A stretch of DNA of 64,000 nt from Sphingobacterium deserti (GCF_000757725.1 NZ_JJMU01000053.1:62001-126000), one strand, 5' to 3'. Shown: positions 42,828-52,355, counted from the first letter of the stretch. Program-made: numbers and translations. Notes: generated by a model not told the origin, from the sequence alone.

Positions 42828-44564
42828 TTAGAAAATTTCCTTGAGGTGCTTGTAGTTGGATTTTATCGTGTCAAACACTTCGTCCATTCTGCCGCCGAGT
42901 ATCATTTTCGTCATGCTTTCCGTCATGCCCAATACCTGCTCTTTCGTGATATGCGCAGGCATAGCCAGCGCATTGGGATTGGTGAACACATTTAATAAAA
43001 ACGGACCATCAAAGGAAAATGCCTGGCGTAAACCATCCTCCACTGCTGACGGCTCGTGCACATTAAGGGCATGAATACCCATTGCTTCCGCTACACGCGC
43101 GAAATCTGGATTTTCCATCGTTGTTTCATTGTCTACTAAACCGGCAACTTCCATTTCCAATTTGACCATCCCTAGCGCACGGTTATTGAATACAATAAGT
43201 TTAATAGGTAAATTGTATTGCTTGATCGTTGATAGATCGGCCAGCAGCATAGATAGTCCGCCATCACCACAGAAAGCAATCACCTGCCGCTCAGGGTGTG
43301 CCAATGCTGCTCCAATCGCCATCGGCATAGCATTGGCCATACTACCATGGTTGAAGGAACCCAACAAAACGCGATTTCCCGTTTGGTGAATATATCGAGC
43401 TCCCCAAACGCAGGACATGCCAGTGTCTACTGTAAATATGCTGTCGTCGTTGGCTAAGGTGTTGATCTTGTCTGCCAAAAACTCAGGTTGAATAGCATCT
43501 TTCTCGCCGCTGCTTTCTACGTATTGATGCAACCTTTCCTGTACCTTTTGGTGAAATGTTCCGAAAGAGTCTAGAAACGACCGATCCTGTTTTTCTTCGA
43601 GGAAAGGGAGTAAAGATTTAATTGTCTCTTTCACGTCGCCAACAGCACCGATTGTTAAATCAGCGCGTCGCCCGAGCCGATTTTGTGCCAGGTCGATCTG
43701 AATAATCTTATTATCTTTTGGCATAAATGCGTCGTAGGGCATATCCGTACCTAGAAGAAGCAGCACATCTGCTTCCTTCATCGCTTGGTAGCAAGACGGA
43801 ATACCCAACAGGCCTGTCATACCGACGTCATAAGGAGCGTCCAACTGCACGTGCATCTTTCCGCGGAAGCTATAGCCTACTGGCGCATTTAATTTTTCAG
43901 CCAAATTAGCCACTTGTTCCTTTGCACCTGCGCATCCAATGCCGCCATAAATAGTTACTTTTTTGGCTTCGTTAAGTAGCTGAGCGATGCACTGCAACTC
44001 GTAGTCGGATGGACGGATGACGGGCTGGCAATGATAAACCTGTTGTGCCGTGTGCGGTTCTACTGCCTTAAGCTCGGATACATCGCCTGGAAGGCCGATA
44101 ACACTTACTGCTTTTTGCGATATGGCGTGTTGGATAGCCGTTTGGAAAATGCGTGGCGCCTGTTCGGCCGTTGTCACCAATTGATTATAGCCACTACAGT
44201 CATCGAATAATTTATACGTATTTGTCTCTTGGAAATAGTCTGTTCCCATTTGGTTGGTGGGGATGGTCGAAGCAATGACCAGCAATGGGAGGTGGGAACG
44301 GTGCGCTTCGTATACGCCGTTAATGAGGTGTATGTGTCCCGGCCCACAGCTTCCTGCACAGCAGGCAATGCCATCCAATTCCGCTTCAGCCGCGGCAGCA
44401 TAAGCCCCAACCTCCTCATGGCGCACGTGGATCCATTTTATCCGACCATCTTTACGTATGGCCTCATTGAAAAAATTTAAACTATCTCCGGTGACAGCAT
44501 AAACACGTTTTATACCAGCGTCTACCAACATTTCCACCAATTGCTCTGCAACTATCTTAGCCAT
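42828..44564 (-). CDS. poxB: pyruvate oxidase/dehydrogenase, thiamine-diphosphate dependent (PoxB-like)
   Basis: 578 residues, close to E. coli PoxB. The thiamine Glu is in WIHVRHEEVGAYAAAAEAEL, a central Rossmann domain follows, and the TPP-binding region GDGGLSMLLADLSTIKQYNL and FNNRALGMVKLEM is intact. PoxB converts pyruvate to acetate and CO2 and passes electrons to quinone at the membrane; FAD and Mg are cofactors. The C-terminal end (LGGRMDEVFDTIKSNYKHL) is where E. coli PoxB has its membrane helix. The gene stands alone. Acetolactate-synthase-like relatives are the main alternative. Confidence 0.87.
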   Translation of the reverse strand: MAKIVAEQLVEMLVDAGIKRVYAVTGDSLNFFNEAIRKDGRIKWIHVRHEEVGAYAAAAEAELDGIACCAGSCGPGHIHLINGVYEAHRSHLPLLVIASTIPTNQMGTDYFQETNTYKLFDDCSGYNQLVTTAEQAPRIFQTAIQHAISQKAVSVIGLPGDVSELKAVEPHTAQQVYHCQPVIRPSDYELQCIAQLLNEAKKVTIYGGIGCAGAKEQVANLAEKLNAPVGYSFRGKMHVQLDAPYDVGMTGLLGIPSCYQAMKEADVLLLLGTDMPYDAFMPKDNKIIQIDLAQNRLGRRADLTIGAVGDVKETIKSLLPFLEEKQDRSFLDSFGTFHQKVQERLHQYVESSGEKDAIQPEFLADKINTLANDDSIFTVDTGMSCVWGARYIHQTGNRVLLGSFNHGSMANAMPMAIGAALAHPERQVIAFCGDGGLSMLLADLSTIKQYNLPIKLIVFNNRALGMVKLEMEVAGLVDNETTMENPDFARVAEAMGIHALNVHEPSAVEDGLRQAFSFDGPFLLNVFTNPNALAMPAHITKEQVLGMTESMTKMILGGRMDEVFDTIKSNYKHLKEIF

Positions 44565-44875
44565 ATCATTTATATTTTAACATTACAATCTTTACATAAT
44601 GGAAACAGCAGGACGGTGGTTTTTGTTCCGTAGAATTTTTTCATTCCTGCGAATTCCGTTTAAACCCGCACTGGGCATTTTGATTGTGGCTGATTTTATT
44701 TTGGCTATCAAGAAGTGGACTCGCTTTTTATTGGAAATACCGGCATGTATGATATCTAGAGATTAATCGCAAAGTAACCTTGCGTTTGGAATTTGTAAAA
44801 ACGTTGTATAATCAGAATAGAGGCTATTTACAAAGCTAAATCAACAAATTCCAACTGCTCAAGTTCTGTTTAAAC

Positions 44876-44912
44876 AAAAAGGTAAGCTTAGTGTGTATGA
44901 GCTTACCTTTTT
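44876..44912 (-). terminator. terminator after metNIQ
   Basis: aaaaaggtaagct at 44876-44888 pairs perfectly with agcttaccttttt at 44900-44912 around an 11-base loop. On the minus strand it ends in a T-run. It sits 20 bases past the metQ stop. The other 300 bases of the gap up to poxB hold no coding frame. Confidence 0.75.
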
Positions 44913-44932
44913 TCAATAAAGTAAAGGGCTTT

Positions 44933-45742
44933 TTACCAGCCTTTGACTGCACCGCCTTTGAAAACTTCCTCCGCTTTTGCTTCCACCTCAGCAGATTGAT
45001 AGGCTTTTGCAAAACTTTTTACTTTCTCGTCTTCCATGTTGTCATCCCGGCTAACAATAATATTAACATAGGGTGACTTCTCATTCTCCACAAAAATGCC
45101 ATCACGCTTCGCTGTCAAATTGTTACTTGCTGCAAAATTGTTGTTGATTACGGCGACTGTAACCTTATCATCATCCAATGTGCGAGGAAGCTGTGGAGCT
45201 TCAAGCTCCAGGATCGTTAATTTTAAGCGATTTTCGGTGATATCCTGTAGTTTCGGTAAGATACCTACATCAGCTTTTAACTTAATTAAGCCCACTTCTT
45301 GCAGAAGCAGCAACGCTCGGCCAAGGTTTGTAGGGTCATTAGGGATGACGATGGTATCTTCGTTTTTCAGTTCACTGATGTTCTTTATTTTTTTAGAATA
45401 CCCCGCCATAGGGTATACAAAAGTGTTTCCTACTATTGCGAAATTATAGCCTCGGCTTTCGGTCTGTACATCCAAATAAGGCTTGGTTTGAAATACATTG
45501 ATGTCGATATCTTTTTGATGCAATGCCTCGTTCGGCATAACATAGTCGTTAAAGGATACCAATTCCACATCAAGGTCGTATTTCTCTTTTGCCACCTTTT
45601 GAGCAGTTTCTGCCAGACTGTATTCTGGTCCTGCCTGCACACCAACCTTCAGAATATTTGACGATTCCGTGTTGGATCCACAAGATGAAAAAGCAAATAG
45701 GACAAAAAGGGCTGCCGAAGCTATTTTAAGATTTAAGTTCAT
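44933..45742 (-). CDS. metQ: methionine-binding lipoprotein of ABC importer
   Basis: 269 residues with a lipobox AFSSC after MNLNLKIASAALFVLF. It has NLPA/MetQ family features: KVGVQAGPEYSLAETAQKVA, NVFQTKPYLDVQ, VYPMAGYSKKIKNISELKN, and IPNDPTNLGRALLLLQEVGL. It captures methionine outside the inner membrane for MetI/MetN. It is the last gene of the leftward metN-metI-metQ operon, 42 bases after metI. Confidence 0.9.
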   Translation of the reverse strand: MNLNLKIASAALFVLFAFSSCGSNTESSNILKVGVQAGPEYSLAETAQKVAKEKYDLDVELVSFNDYVMPNEALHQKDIDINVFQTKPYLDVQTESRGYNFAIVGNTFVYPMAGYSKKIKNISELKNEDTIVIPNDPTNLGRALLLLQEVGLIKLKADVGILPKLQDITENRLKLTILELEAPQLPRTLDDDKVTVAVINNNFAASNNLTAKRDGIFVENEKSPYVNIIVSRDDNMEDEKVKSFAKAYQSAEVEAKAEEVFKGGAVKGW

Positions 45743-45784
45743 TTCAAGATGCTTGTATTGTATGTAATCTAATATATTATTTTA

Positions 45785-46441
45785 CTATTTACGATGGTCG
45801 ACACGTTTAGAAAGGCGGTCGCCCAAAAATTGTATGCCAAAAACGAGGCCAATAAGTAGCAGAAGCACCATATTCATAATAAATGCATCATAGCCCACAT
45901 AACCATACTGGTAGCCGATATGCCCAAGCCCGCCAGCACCTACAGCGCCGCCCATCGCCGAATACCCTACTAACGTGATCAGTGTTAGCGATGCACTGTT
46001 AATTAATGCAGGTAGTGCTTCAGGAATCAATACTTTGCGAACGATTTGCATGGTCGTAGCGCCCATTGATCTCGCGGCTTCTATTATGCCGTAAGGAATC
46101 TCCAATAAGCAATTCTCCACCAACCGGGCGACAAATGGTGCCGCGCCTATACTCAGGGGAACAATTGCTGCTTTCATACCGATAGACGTACCAACAAGTG
46201 CCCGTGTGAAAGGGATCATCCATACGATTAATATGATGAAAGGTATGGAGCGAAAGATGTTGACGAAGAAAGCTACTGTTCTGTTCACTGAACGATTGGC
46301 GAGTAGCTGCCTTTCCCGTGTTAAGAAAAGCATGATCCCCAGTGGGAGGCCTATTACAAAGCTGAAAAAGCCGGAAGAGAAAGTCATGGCTATGGTCTCC
46401 CAGGTTCCTTTCATTAATAACCAAAATGTAGCTTCAGACAT
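45785..46441 (-). CDS. metI: methionine ABC importer permease
   Basis: 218 residues with five to six membrane helices. It shows MKGTWETIAMTFSSGF, a typical MetI N-terminus, and the EAA motif region EAARSMGATTMQIVRKVLIP that docks to the ATPase, followed by SASLTLITLVGYSAMGGAVGAGG-type helices. It partners MetN, whose stop is 12 bases upstream of this start. Confidence 0.92.
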   Translation of the reverse strand: MSEATFWLLMKGTWETIAMTFSSGFFSFVIGLPLGIMLFLTRERQLLANRSVNRTVAFFVNIFRSIPFIILIVWMIPFTRALVGTSIGMKAAIVPLSIGAAPFVARLVENCLLEIPYGIIEAARSMGATTMQIVRKVLIPEALPALINSASLTLITLVGYSAMGGAVGAGGLGHIGYQYGYVGYDAFIMNMVLLLLIGLVFGIQFLGDRLSKRVDHRK

Positions 46442-46453
46442 AGATATGATTTG

Positions 46454-47200
46454 TTAATCGATAAATAGGGAAGGGTTGAGGAGTTCGTTGGTAATGGGCG
46501 ATTGTGCCTGTTGGAATAGCGCTTCGGTCTCATTTGTTTCAATGATTTCACCCTGCGATATTACGGCGACCCGTTGGCAAATAGCGCGCACGACTTCCAT
46601 TTGATGGGTGATGAGCACAATGGTGATGCCTAGTTCGCGGTTGATGCGCTTTAAGAGGGATAGGATAGAGCGTGTCGTTTGCGGATCTAAGGCACTGGTC
46701 GCTTCGTCGCAGAGTAGTATTTCCGGATCGGAGGCCAAGGCGCGAGCAATAGCAACGCGCTGCTTTTGTCCGCCAGACAATGACGCCGGGTAATCCTCAG
46801 CTTTCTCCAATAGATCGATCAACGATAGAAGCTCGTTTACACGTTGCCTTATTTGTTCCTTTGGCATCCCCGTCAGCGTTAGCGGGAATGCAATGTTATC
46901 GAATACGGATTGTGAAGATAAGAGGTTAAAGTGTTGAAAAATCATCCCGATTTTACGACGAAACGGGATCAGCTGTTTATCGGAATAATGGGTGATTTCG
47001 TCGTTTGAAAGAAAAATTCTACCCGATGTCGGGCGTTCTAAAAGGTTGATTGTTCTGACCAACGTGCTTTTTCCAGATCCTGAATAACCGATAATTCCGA
47101 AAATCTCTCCGCTGTCGATTTCTAAAGACACATTTTTAAGGGCCTGTATCTCTTTATTCTTTTTATAAAAAACTTTGTTGATCTCTTCCAGTCTGATCAT
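46454..47200 (-). CDS. metN: methionine ABC importer ATPase, short form
   Basis: 248 residues: Walker A GYSGSGKSTLVR, signature LSGGQKQRVAIARAL, Walker B ILLCDEATSALD, H-loop VLITHQ. Like MetN it starts MIRLEEINKVFYK. The E. coli protein is about 340 residues with a C-terminal methionine-sensing (C2/NIL) domain; here that domain is missing, so transinhibition by methionine is probably lost. It is the first gene of the operon and follows a structured 170-base leader. Confidence 0.9.
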   Translation of the reverse strand: MIRLEEINKVFYKKNKEIQALKNVSLEIDSGEIFGIIGYSGSGKSTLVRTINLLERPTSGRIFLSNDEITHYSDKQLIPFRRKIGMIFQHFNLLSSQSVFDNIAFPLTLTGMPKEQIRQRVNELLSLIDLLEKAEDYPASLSGGQKQRVAIARALASDPEILLCDEATSALDPQTTRSILSLLKRINRELGITIVLITHQMEVVRAICQRVAVISQGEIIETNETEALFQQAQSPITNELLNPSLFID

Positions 47201-47386
47201 ATATTGTCAAATACAATATTTATTTGTTAAGTACTTATTCCATGAGCCAGCTACGCTCGGCTTGTTTTTCATCGCTATTTGCCTGTTGAAGGACAAATAG
47301 CATTTCCTGATGTTTCTGTTTGTCTATGACAGATATTTCGTTATGCCCAAAGATTAAAATTGATCGACAAAACATTTGCAAATATA
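47201..47386 (-). promoter_or_regulatory. metNIQ promoter and structured 5' leader
   Basis: A minus-strand TATATTTG at 47379-47386 fits the Bacteroidota -7 box. The leader that follows can fold: atattgt (47201-47207) pairs with acaatat (47213-47219), a hairpin touching the metN start codon; upstream, a GCTATTTG/CAAATAGC stem with inner CCT/AGG and outer CATC/GATG pairing lies near 47258-47307. It could be a regulatory leader, possibly a methionine or SAM sensor, but it does not match the known SAM riboswitch consensus I recall. A 46-codon frame (47235-47375) also runs through it. Function is inferred. Confidence 0.5.
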
Positions 47387-47568
47387 CAATTTTTGCGTTG
47401 CAAATTTAGTCTATTTATTGGGTAGTGTTTCGCTAGCCGCAACTTTAATTGGAGCGTGATTTCGGGCTAAGCTTTTTAACGGATGTACGTTCACATAAGT
47501 TTGTATGCTGTATTTAAATTTTGCGTTTCTTCGATGATTTAGATATATTGAGGCTCGATTTAATTTGT

Positions 47569-48678
47569 ATGGGAATATTTGATTTTTTAAAGAAGAAGAA
47601 GGGCGTTGATGCTTCATCGGCAGAAGCCAATGTAAATGCAGACTGGAAAACAGATAAGTTTGATGAGCACAGTAACGAGCAAGCTTTAAGTGGCTCGACA
47701 GAGCTACCGCAAGAAAATATAGATGAATATCATGAGGAGGAACGTGCAGAAGAAATTGCTCCTATAGCGGAGGCTACTCCTGGACAACCTGATGCAGTTT
47801 TTGTCGAAGAGAACGTGTCGGTAGTCGAGCCACCGGAAGAACTGGCAGAAGATGATGGTATCGATACGGTTGAAAGTAGTAAAAGCGATGAGGATATCTT
47901 CGGCGAACAAATTCAGGATAAGCACAATGATTTACCATTTTCTGAAAAGCCACCCACATCATCTGAAAATCCGGGAGATGCTTATATGGGAAACCTCGAG
48001 CATACGGCAATAATCGATCAGCTGCTAAGAGTTCCGCGGGAGGAACGCAACGATGACTGGGTGGGTAATTTTTTGTCGCACGTCGCTACGGCGAGCTTCG
48101 CTTGCGGTGAACCGCAAGTTATTCAGGGGCCAGATAATTTTCCATATTTCCAGATCTTTATCCCAGAAGCCAATAAACCGTTTCAATGCTACGTGCTGGA
48201 GCATATGTTGAACGATTTTCTGCTGGAAAATGGGCTTGGCGTAGCGTTGGAGCCGCGCGGAGGAGAAGTGGAATGGGTGCTTTCCTATGGCGACCTTTTG
48301 CACTATTCGGTACACCGTACCTTTGCTATTCCGCCAGATCATCCATTTGGCAAAGCGAAGGAGGGCGATGAAACGATACAGTCTGATGAAGAGATGCTCG
48401 TTGGATCACCTTCTGAACACGTGTTGCCAAAGCTAGCACGTCATGTTATCAAAAGCTTTTTGCAAGCGCAAGGCGTGCAAGATCCAAAAGTTTGCCTTAT
48501 CGATCGGTCGAAGAACGATAAAGGGCAAGACCTTGTATTCAACCTTGTGCCTTGGCAATTCGAGAGCCAGCAACACTACCGCGCTATTATGCAAGCTCTA
48601 GGTTGGTTCTTACCGCGTTACTACTCTTATATCGGGGCGGAGGAACGCGCTTTTGAAGGCCATTTTGAACGTCTATAG
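47569..48678 (+). CDS. conserved hypothetical protein with acidic linker
   Basis: The start at 47569 gives MGIFDFLKKKKGVDASSAE, a common N-terminus in Bacteroidota hypothetical proteins. The product is 369 residues: an amphipathic start, a long Glu/Asp/Pro-rich disordered linker (about 20-145), then a globular C-terminal domain (about 150-369) with VPREERNDDWVGNFLSHVA, FPYFQIFIPEANKPFQCYVL, LSYGDLLHYSVHRTF and VFNLVPWQFESQQHYRAIM. I do not recognise the domain; there is no signal peptide or membrane helix. It ends before a clear terminator and stands alone. Confidence 0.55.
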   Translation: MGIFDFLKKKKGVDASSAEANVNADWKTDKFDEHSNEQALSGSTELPQENIDEYHEEERAEEIAPIAEATPGQPDAVFVEENVSVVEPPEELAEDDGIDTVESSKSDEDIFGEQIQDKHNDLPFSEKPPTSSENPGDAYMGNLEHTAIIDQLLRVPREERNDDWVGNFLSHVATASFACGEPQVIQGPDNFPYFQIFIPEANKPFQCYVLEHMLNDFLLENGLGVALEPRGGEVEWVLSYGDLLHYSVHRTFAIPPDHPFGKAKEGDETIQSDEEMLVGSPSEHVLPKLARHVIKSFLQAQGVQDPKVCLIDRSKNDKGQDLVFNLVPWQFESQQHYRAIMQALGWFLPRYYSYIGAEERAFEGHFERL

Positions 48679-48703
48679 CATGCTTAAGAATTGATACGAA
48701 TAG

Positions 48704-48743
48704 AAAACCACCTACAGGCAATTGCTAAGGTGGTTTTTTTAAT
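48704..48743 (+). terminator. intrinsic terminator
   Basis: aaaaccacct at 48704-48713 pairs with aggtggtttt at 48728-48737 and the T-run continues. It follows the hypothetical gene by 25 bases. Confidence 0.8.
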
Positions 48744-48816
48744 AGCATAGCAAAAAGATGTTTTTTTAAGAACGATAGGGGAGATTCGATGGTTAATACA
48801 ATATAGATCATACATT

Positions 48817-49524
48817 ATGGCACATCGAAAAGTACTTATTATATTGACTTCGCATCAAGACATGATTGATACCGACTCCAAAACTGGCGTTTGGTTAGGC
48901 GAGTTTACCGATCCGTACTATGCATTTAAAGATGCGGGATATGAGATAACATTGGCCAGCCCTAAAGGTGGAACACCGCCAATAGATCCGCTAAGTAAGC
49001 TTACCGAAAATGTGGCGGCATCGAACAAGCGCTTTCAGAAAGACGAAGAGGCGCAGCTTGCTTTTGCTTCTACCGAGAAGGTCGATACCATCAATCCTGC
49101 CGAATTTGATACTGTATTTGTTCCAGGTGGGCATGGACCTTTATGGGATTTAGCTGAAAACATTGCCGTAGGAAGAATACTTACACACTGCGTCAACGAA
49201 TCAAAAATAATTGGTGCCGTATGCCACGGGCCAGCAGCGCTTTTTGCTATTGAGGCCAATATATTTGGCTACCTGCGGGGAAAAAAGATTACTGCTTTTA
49301 GTAATCTGGAGGAAAATATGGTTTTGCGTGCTGCACAGGTTCCATATCTTCTAGAAACCAGACTCCGCGAACATGAGGCTGATCTAAGCTTATCAAAAGT
49401 TCCTTTTATGTCGCATGTTTTGGTAGATGAAAATTTGGTCACCGGCCAAAATCCATTGTCGGCACTCCCGACAGCAAAAAAAGTTATTGAACTTGTTCAA
49501 AAGCACTACGTGAGCTCTTTGTAG
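48817..49524 (+). CDS. DJ-1/PfpI-family protein (class I glutamine amidotransferase-like)
   Basis: 235 residues, Hsp31/YajL-type length. The nucleophile elbow is GAVCHGPAALFA, with the Cys as active residue and the following His in place. N-terminal KVLIILTSHQDMIDTD, then GEFTDPYYAFKDAGYEI, and VFVPGGHGPLWDL, are typical of large DJ-1 members that act as glyoxalase III, chaperone or deglycase-like enzymes. It is monocistronic and cytoplasmic. Confidence 0.85.
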   Translation: MAHRKVLIILTSHQDMIDTDSKTGVWLGEFTDPYYAFKDAGYEITLASPKGGTPPIDPLSKLTENVAASNKRFQKDEEAQLAFASTEKVDTINPAEFDTVFVPGGHGPLWDLAENIAVGRILTHCVNESKIIGAVCHGPAALFAIEANIFGYLRGKKITAFSNLEENMVLRAAQVPYLLETRLREHEADLSLSKVPFMSHVLVDENLVTGQNPLSALPTAKKVIELVQKHYVSSL

Positions 49525-49641
49525 ATTTCCTACAAAATCTCGCATATGATGCTTTGCAGTCGTAAACAAAATTAGCACAGCTGCGTTTTATACCCGACAA
49601 TACCTTATGTTTTTTTTCTCCAACAATAGATACCTACGACA

Positions 49642-49884
49642 ATGGAATTTGTAAAACTAAATTATAAAATACTTAAGGAGTTAAAAGTAAAAGGCTTTAA
49701 TGCCTTGCGTTCCAGATCGGATGTGGATAGTAATGATCCGTCTTGGGTGCCCGATCGAATAGATATTAATTTTGCATCTTATTCCTATGTAAAGACCGAA
49801 TTCAATAATTTTTTGGTCATCGAAAATGCACTTCAGCATGCCGAGGATGTCGAACTAACCGGTATGGTTTTTTTAGAGCGATAA
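49642..49884 (+). CDS. small hypothetical protein, 80 residues
   Basis: The frame MEFVKLNYKILKELKVKGFN continues with NFASYSYVKTEFNNFLVI and ends LTGMVFLER. It has no signal peptide or membrane segment and alternates charged and aromatic residues, likely a small soluble alpha/beta fold. It is followed by a strong terminator after three bases, which supports a real gene. Function unknown. Confidence 0.6.
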   Translation: MEFVKLNYKILKELKVKGFNALRSRSDVDSNDPSWVPDRIDINFASYSYVKTEFNNFLVIENALQHAEDVELTGMVFLER

Positions 49885-49887
49885 AGA

Positions 49888-49923
49888 AAAAGCCCTTCGA
49901 AGCAAAACTTGAAGGGCTTTTTA
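49888..49923 (+). terminator. intrinsic terminator
   Basis: aaaagcccttc at 49888-49898 pairs with gaagggctttt at 49911-49921 around a 12-base loop and ends in T. It ends the 80-residue gene and may also serve the convergent GT4 gene. Confidence 0.8.
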
Positions 49924-49957
49924 TTTATATGTGTATATATGATTTGTGTCTGTGTGT

Positions 49958-51151
49958 CTAAGAAGACAGCCGTGAGCTATCAGCGGTGAATAATGTTTTT
50001 ACTTTTTGTCTGTTCCCATTAGGTATTTCGATTGTTTTCACACCCAACGTTTTGAGCAACTCATAATATTGTCTACCCACATTCTTCCAAGAAATTAAGC
50101 GGCCATACGCGGCAGCATTACGTCTATATTTTGCCAATACCAATGGATCATCCAACAACATGTTTATTTGATTGGCTAGGGCTGTTTCGTTTTTGAAATC
50201 AAATAGTAGTCCACGGTCATTTGCCAGCAAGTCTTTTGCATACCAGTATGGCGTAGAGATCACCGCCGCACCAGCGCCAACTGCAAATGTGAGTGTACCG
50301 CTGCTGATTTGGTTTTCGTTTGGATAAGGTGTTACATAGATATCGCAGGCTGTTAGATATTCAATCAACAGATCTTCAGACGCAAATGTATTAATCAATT
50401 TAATTTTCTCGCCCAAACCCTTTTCGTCGATCTTACCTTGCAGAAATTCCCTATAGCTATCGCCCTCTTCACGCAAAACATTCGGGTGCGTTGATCCAAG
50501 AACCAAATAAAGAAAATTTGGATCATTTACTTGGGAAACAGCGTCAATGGCAGTTTCTATACCTTTACCACGGCCCAAAAAGCCAAAGCTAAGCATCACG
50601 CTCTTTCCAGCAAGACCAAGCTCGGTTTTTGCTTTCAATTGATTGTAGTCAAATGTCGGAACGCCGTGCGAAACGCAGTGTACCTTTTCACTCGGTACAG
50701 TAAAAACGTTTTGAAGCAGTTCAATAGCCTTTTCCGTCATCACCGTTACCGCATTGCTCCGCTCACACAAAGCTTTAAGCACACGATGCTCCACAGGGTT
50801 CGGTTTTTCTAGAACGGTATGGAGATTGCTCACCACCGGTACTTTTAAATGATCTGTTAACGATAATATGAAGTCACCTGCATCACCGCCGAATATGCCA
50901 TATTCGTGTTGTATCACACAAACATCGAAATGTGCGTTGATATATTTTGCAGCCGCAATGTATTCGCTGCGCTCGTTTCTGGCTATGCAAAGTCTGACTT
51001 CCTCTGGAAAGGACAGCTCGCTCCCGTCACTTATCGCAACAATAGCATGGTCCTCATTCATTTCCCTAGGTAACGCTTTGTAAAGATCTTGCGTGAATGT
51101 TGCGATACCGCACTGTCTGGGAGGATATGTTCCAATTATAGCTACTCTCAT
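49958..51151 (-). CDS. glycosyltransferase family 4
   Basis: 397 residues with the GT-B fold. It starts MRVAIIGTYPPRQCGIATFT, a recognisable GT4 N-terminus, then IQHEYGIFGGDAGDFI, MLSFGFLGRGKGIETAI, where the glycine-rich loop binds the sugar nucleotide, and DIYVTPYPNENQISSG with the conserved acidic pair. It may build a polysaccharide or trehalose-like product; no acceptor can be named. It is a lone gene. Confidence 0.83.
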   Translation of the reverse strand: MRVAIIGTYPPRQCGIATFTQDLYKALPREMNEDHAIVAISDGSELSFPEEVRLCIARNERSEYIAAAKYINAHFDVCVIQHEYGIFGGDAGDFILSLTDHLKVPVVSNLHTVLEKPNPVEHRVLKALCERSNAVTVMTEKAIELLQNVFTVPSEKVHCVSHGVPTFDYNQLKAKTELGLAGKSVMLSFGFLGRGKGIETAIDAVSQVNDPNFLYLVLGSTHPNVLREEGDSYREFLQGKIDEKGLGEKIKLINTFASEDLLIEYLTACDIYVTPYPNENQISSGTLTFAVGAGAAVISTPYWYAKDLLANDRGLLFDFKNETALANQINMLLDDPLVLAKYRRNAAAYGRLISWKNVGRQYYELLKTLGVKTIEIPNGNRQKVKTLFTADSSRLSS

Positions 51152-51519
51152 CTTTCCTTCGTATTTTATTAGTTCATTTAAAAACGCTTAGTAAGCGACT
51201 TGTTATAATCAAACCTAACAATACGAAGAATGTTTCAGCCCTATGTGCTAAATGTGAGAAATCGGATTAAAAATCCGTAGAAAAACAAGATATTTTGAAT
51301 GAAATAAGTATAAAACGCTAGTGCTACTTTCGAGGACAGCGGAAATAGCGAATTAATACTAAGTAATTCGCGAAAAAGCAGGCATTAAACATTTAAGTAG
51401 AGCGTCATGAGTTTTTAATTAGAGTGCCACAGTAGGGTTCAGTAGTTTTATGAGGTGAAAGCAGGGTGTAATGGTAACAAACTGCTGGTTTACAGAAAGT
51501 AAACGAGTATTTCCTCCTC
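51152..51519. other. intergenic region with short hairpins
   Basis: No coding frame is convincing here. A perfect 8-bp stem (gcgaatta/taattcgc, 51348-51371) and a small cggat/atccg stem are present. The region is AT-rich and holds the promoter of the GT4 gene. Confidence 0.35.
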
Positions 51520-52086
51520 TCAATTCAAATCAGGCGTTTTCGGAAAGTTTGCCACGTGGGCGTACTTAGGCCCTAGATTTATTAAGGCTTGTTTCCAAAG
51601 ATCTTCACCATCCTGTAAAAGTAGGAGAGCCGTTGGGAATTTGTTGTGCACCGCCCAGCTATTTTGCTGGATCTCCGCTTGGAGTTGTCCTACATTCCAG
51701 CCGGCGTAGCCGATGAAAAACTTGATATTGGTATTGTCAATTAGTTTATCATTTATCAGAAACAAGGCCTGTTCAAAATCTCCTCCGAAATACATGTCTT
51801 CAAAAAGAGGTAGCGCACCTTCAATTTGTTCAGGAATGTTATGTATGAAAAATAACGCTTCCATGTTTACCGGCCCGCCAATATAAAGCGGGAAGTTGGG
51901 GTTATTCACTTCCTGTATAACATCAGAAAGAAGCAAAGAAGATTTATTGTTTAAGACAAGGCCCATCGTTCCGTTTTGGTCATCGTGGTCGCAAAGCAAT
52001 ATGACAGAGCGTTCGAAATTTGTATCAAGCATAAAGGGCTCTGATAGTAAAAGGCTGCCTTTTTTTGGAATATCAGTATTGAACAT
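51520..52086 (-). CDS. YqgE/AlgH-family protein
   Basis: 188 residues. It begins MFNTDIPKKGSLLLSEPFML, the classic YqgE opening, then FERSVILLCDHDDQNGTMGLVLN, VNMEALFFIHN and FFIGYAGWNVGQLQAEI, the conserved GYAGW motif. The family is widespread and of uncertain function, linked to regulation or protein quality. It is divergent from pdxH. The 269-base gap between them has no other feature. Confidence 0.9.
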   Translation of the reverse strand: MFNTDIPKKGSLLLSEPFMLDTNFERSVILLCDHDDQNGTMGLVLNNKSSLLLSDVIQEVNNPNFPLYIGGPVNMEALFFIHNIPEQIEGALPLFEDMYFGGDFEQALFLINDKLIDNTNIKFFIGYAGWNVGQLQAEIQQNSWAVHNKFPTALLLLQDGEDLWKQALINLGPKYAHVANFPKTPDLN

Positions 52087-52355
52087 GTTGCAAATAATTA
52101 ATTAATAGCCGATTAACTATAAAATTTATAACCTGTATAGACATTGTACAGGAAGATCGTTTCAAGGCTATCCAGCGGAATTTCCCGTCTTTTAGTCTAT
52201 AACGTTCGAAAACTTGTTTTCTGCACGTCTTCGCTGCTTAATGTAATATGCTATCAATATACCTTAATTTACATAAAAACGCAATTTTTTCCAGCCGTTC
52301 TGTGCAAAGCCATGGCTTTTGATTAAGTTTGCTTTGTATCAATAAGACTTAGACC

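Noticed and set aside
47201..47372. SAM-I or SAM-II riboswitch ahead of metN
   Set aside because: The expected conserved motifs are not present; only unnamed hairpins are seen.
47235..47375. 46-codon ORF in the metN leader
   Set aside because: The start would sit at the transcription start and the frame lies across hairpins; kept only as a possible leader peptide.
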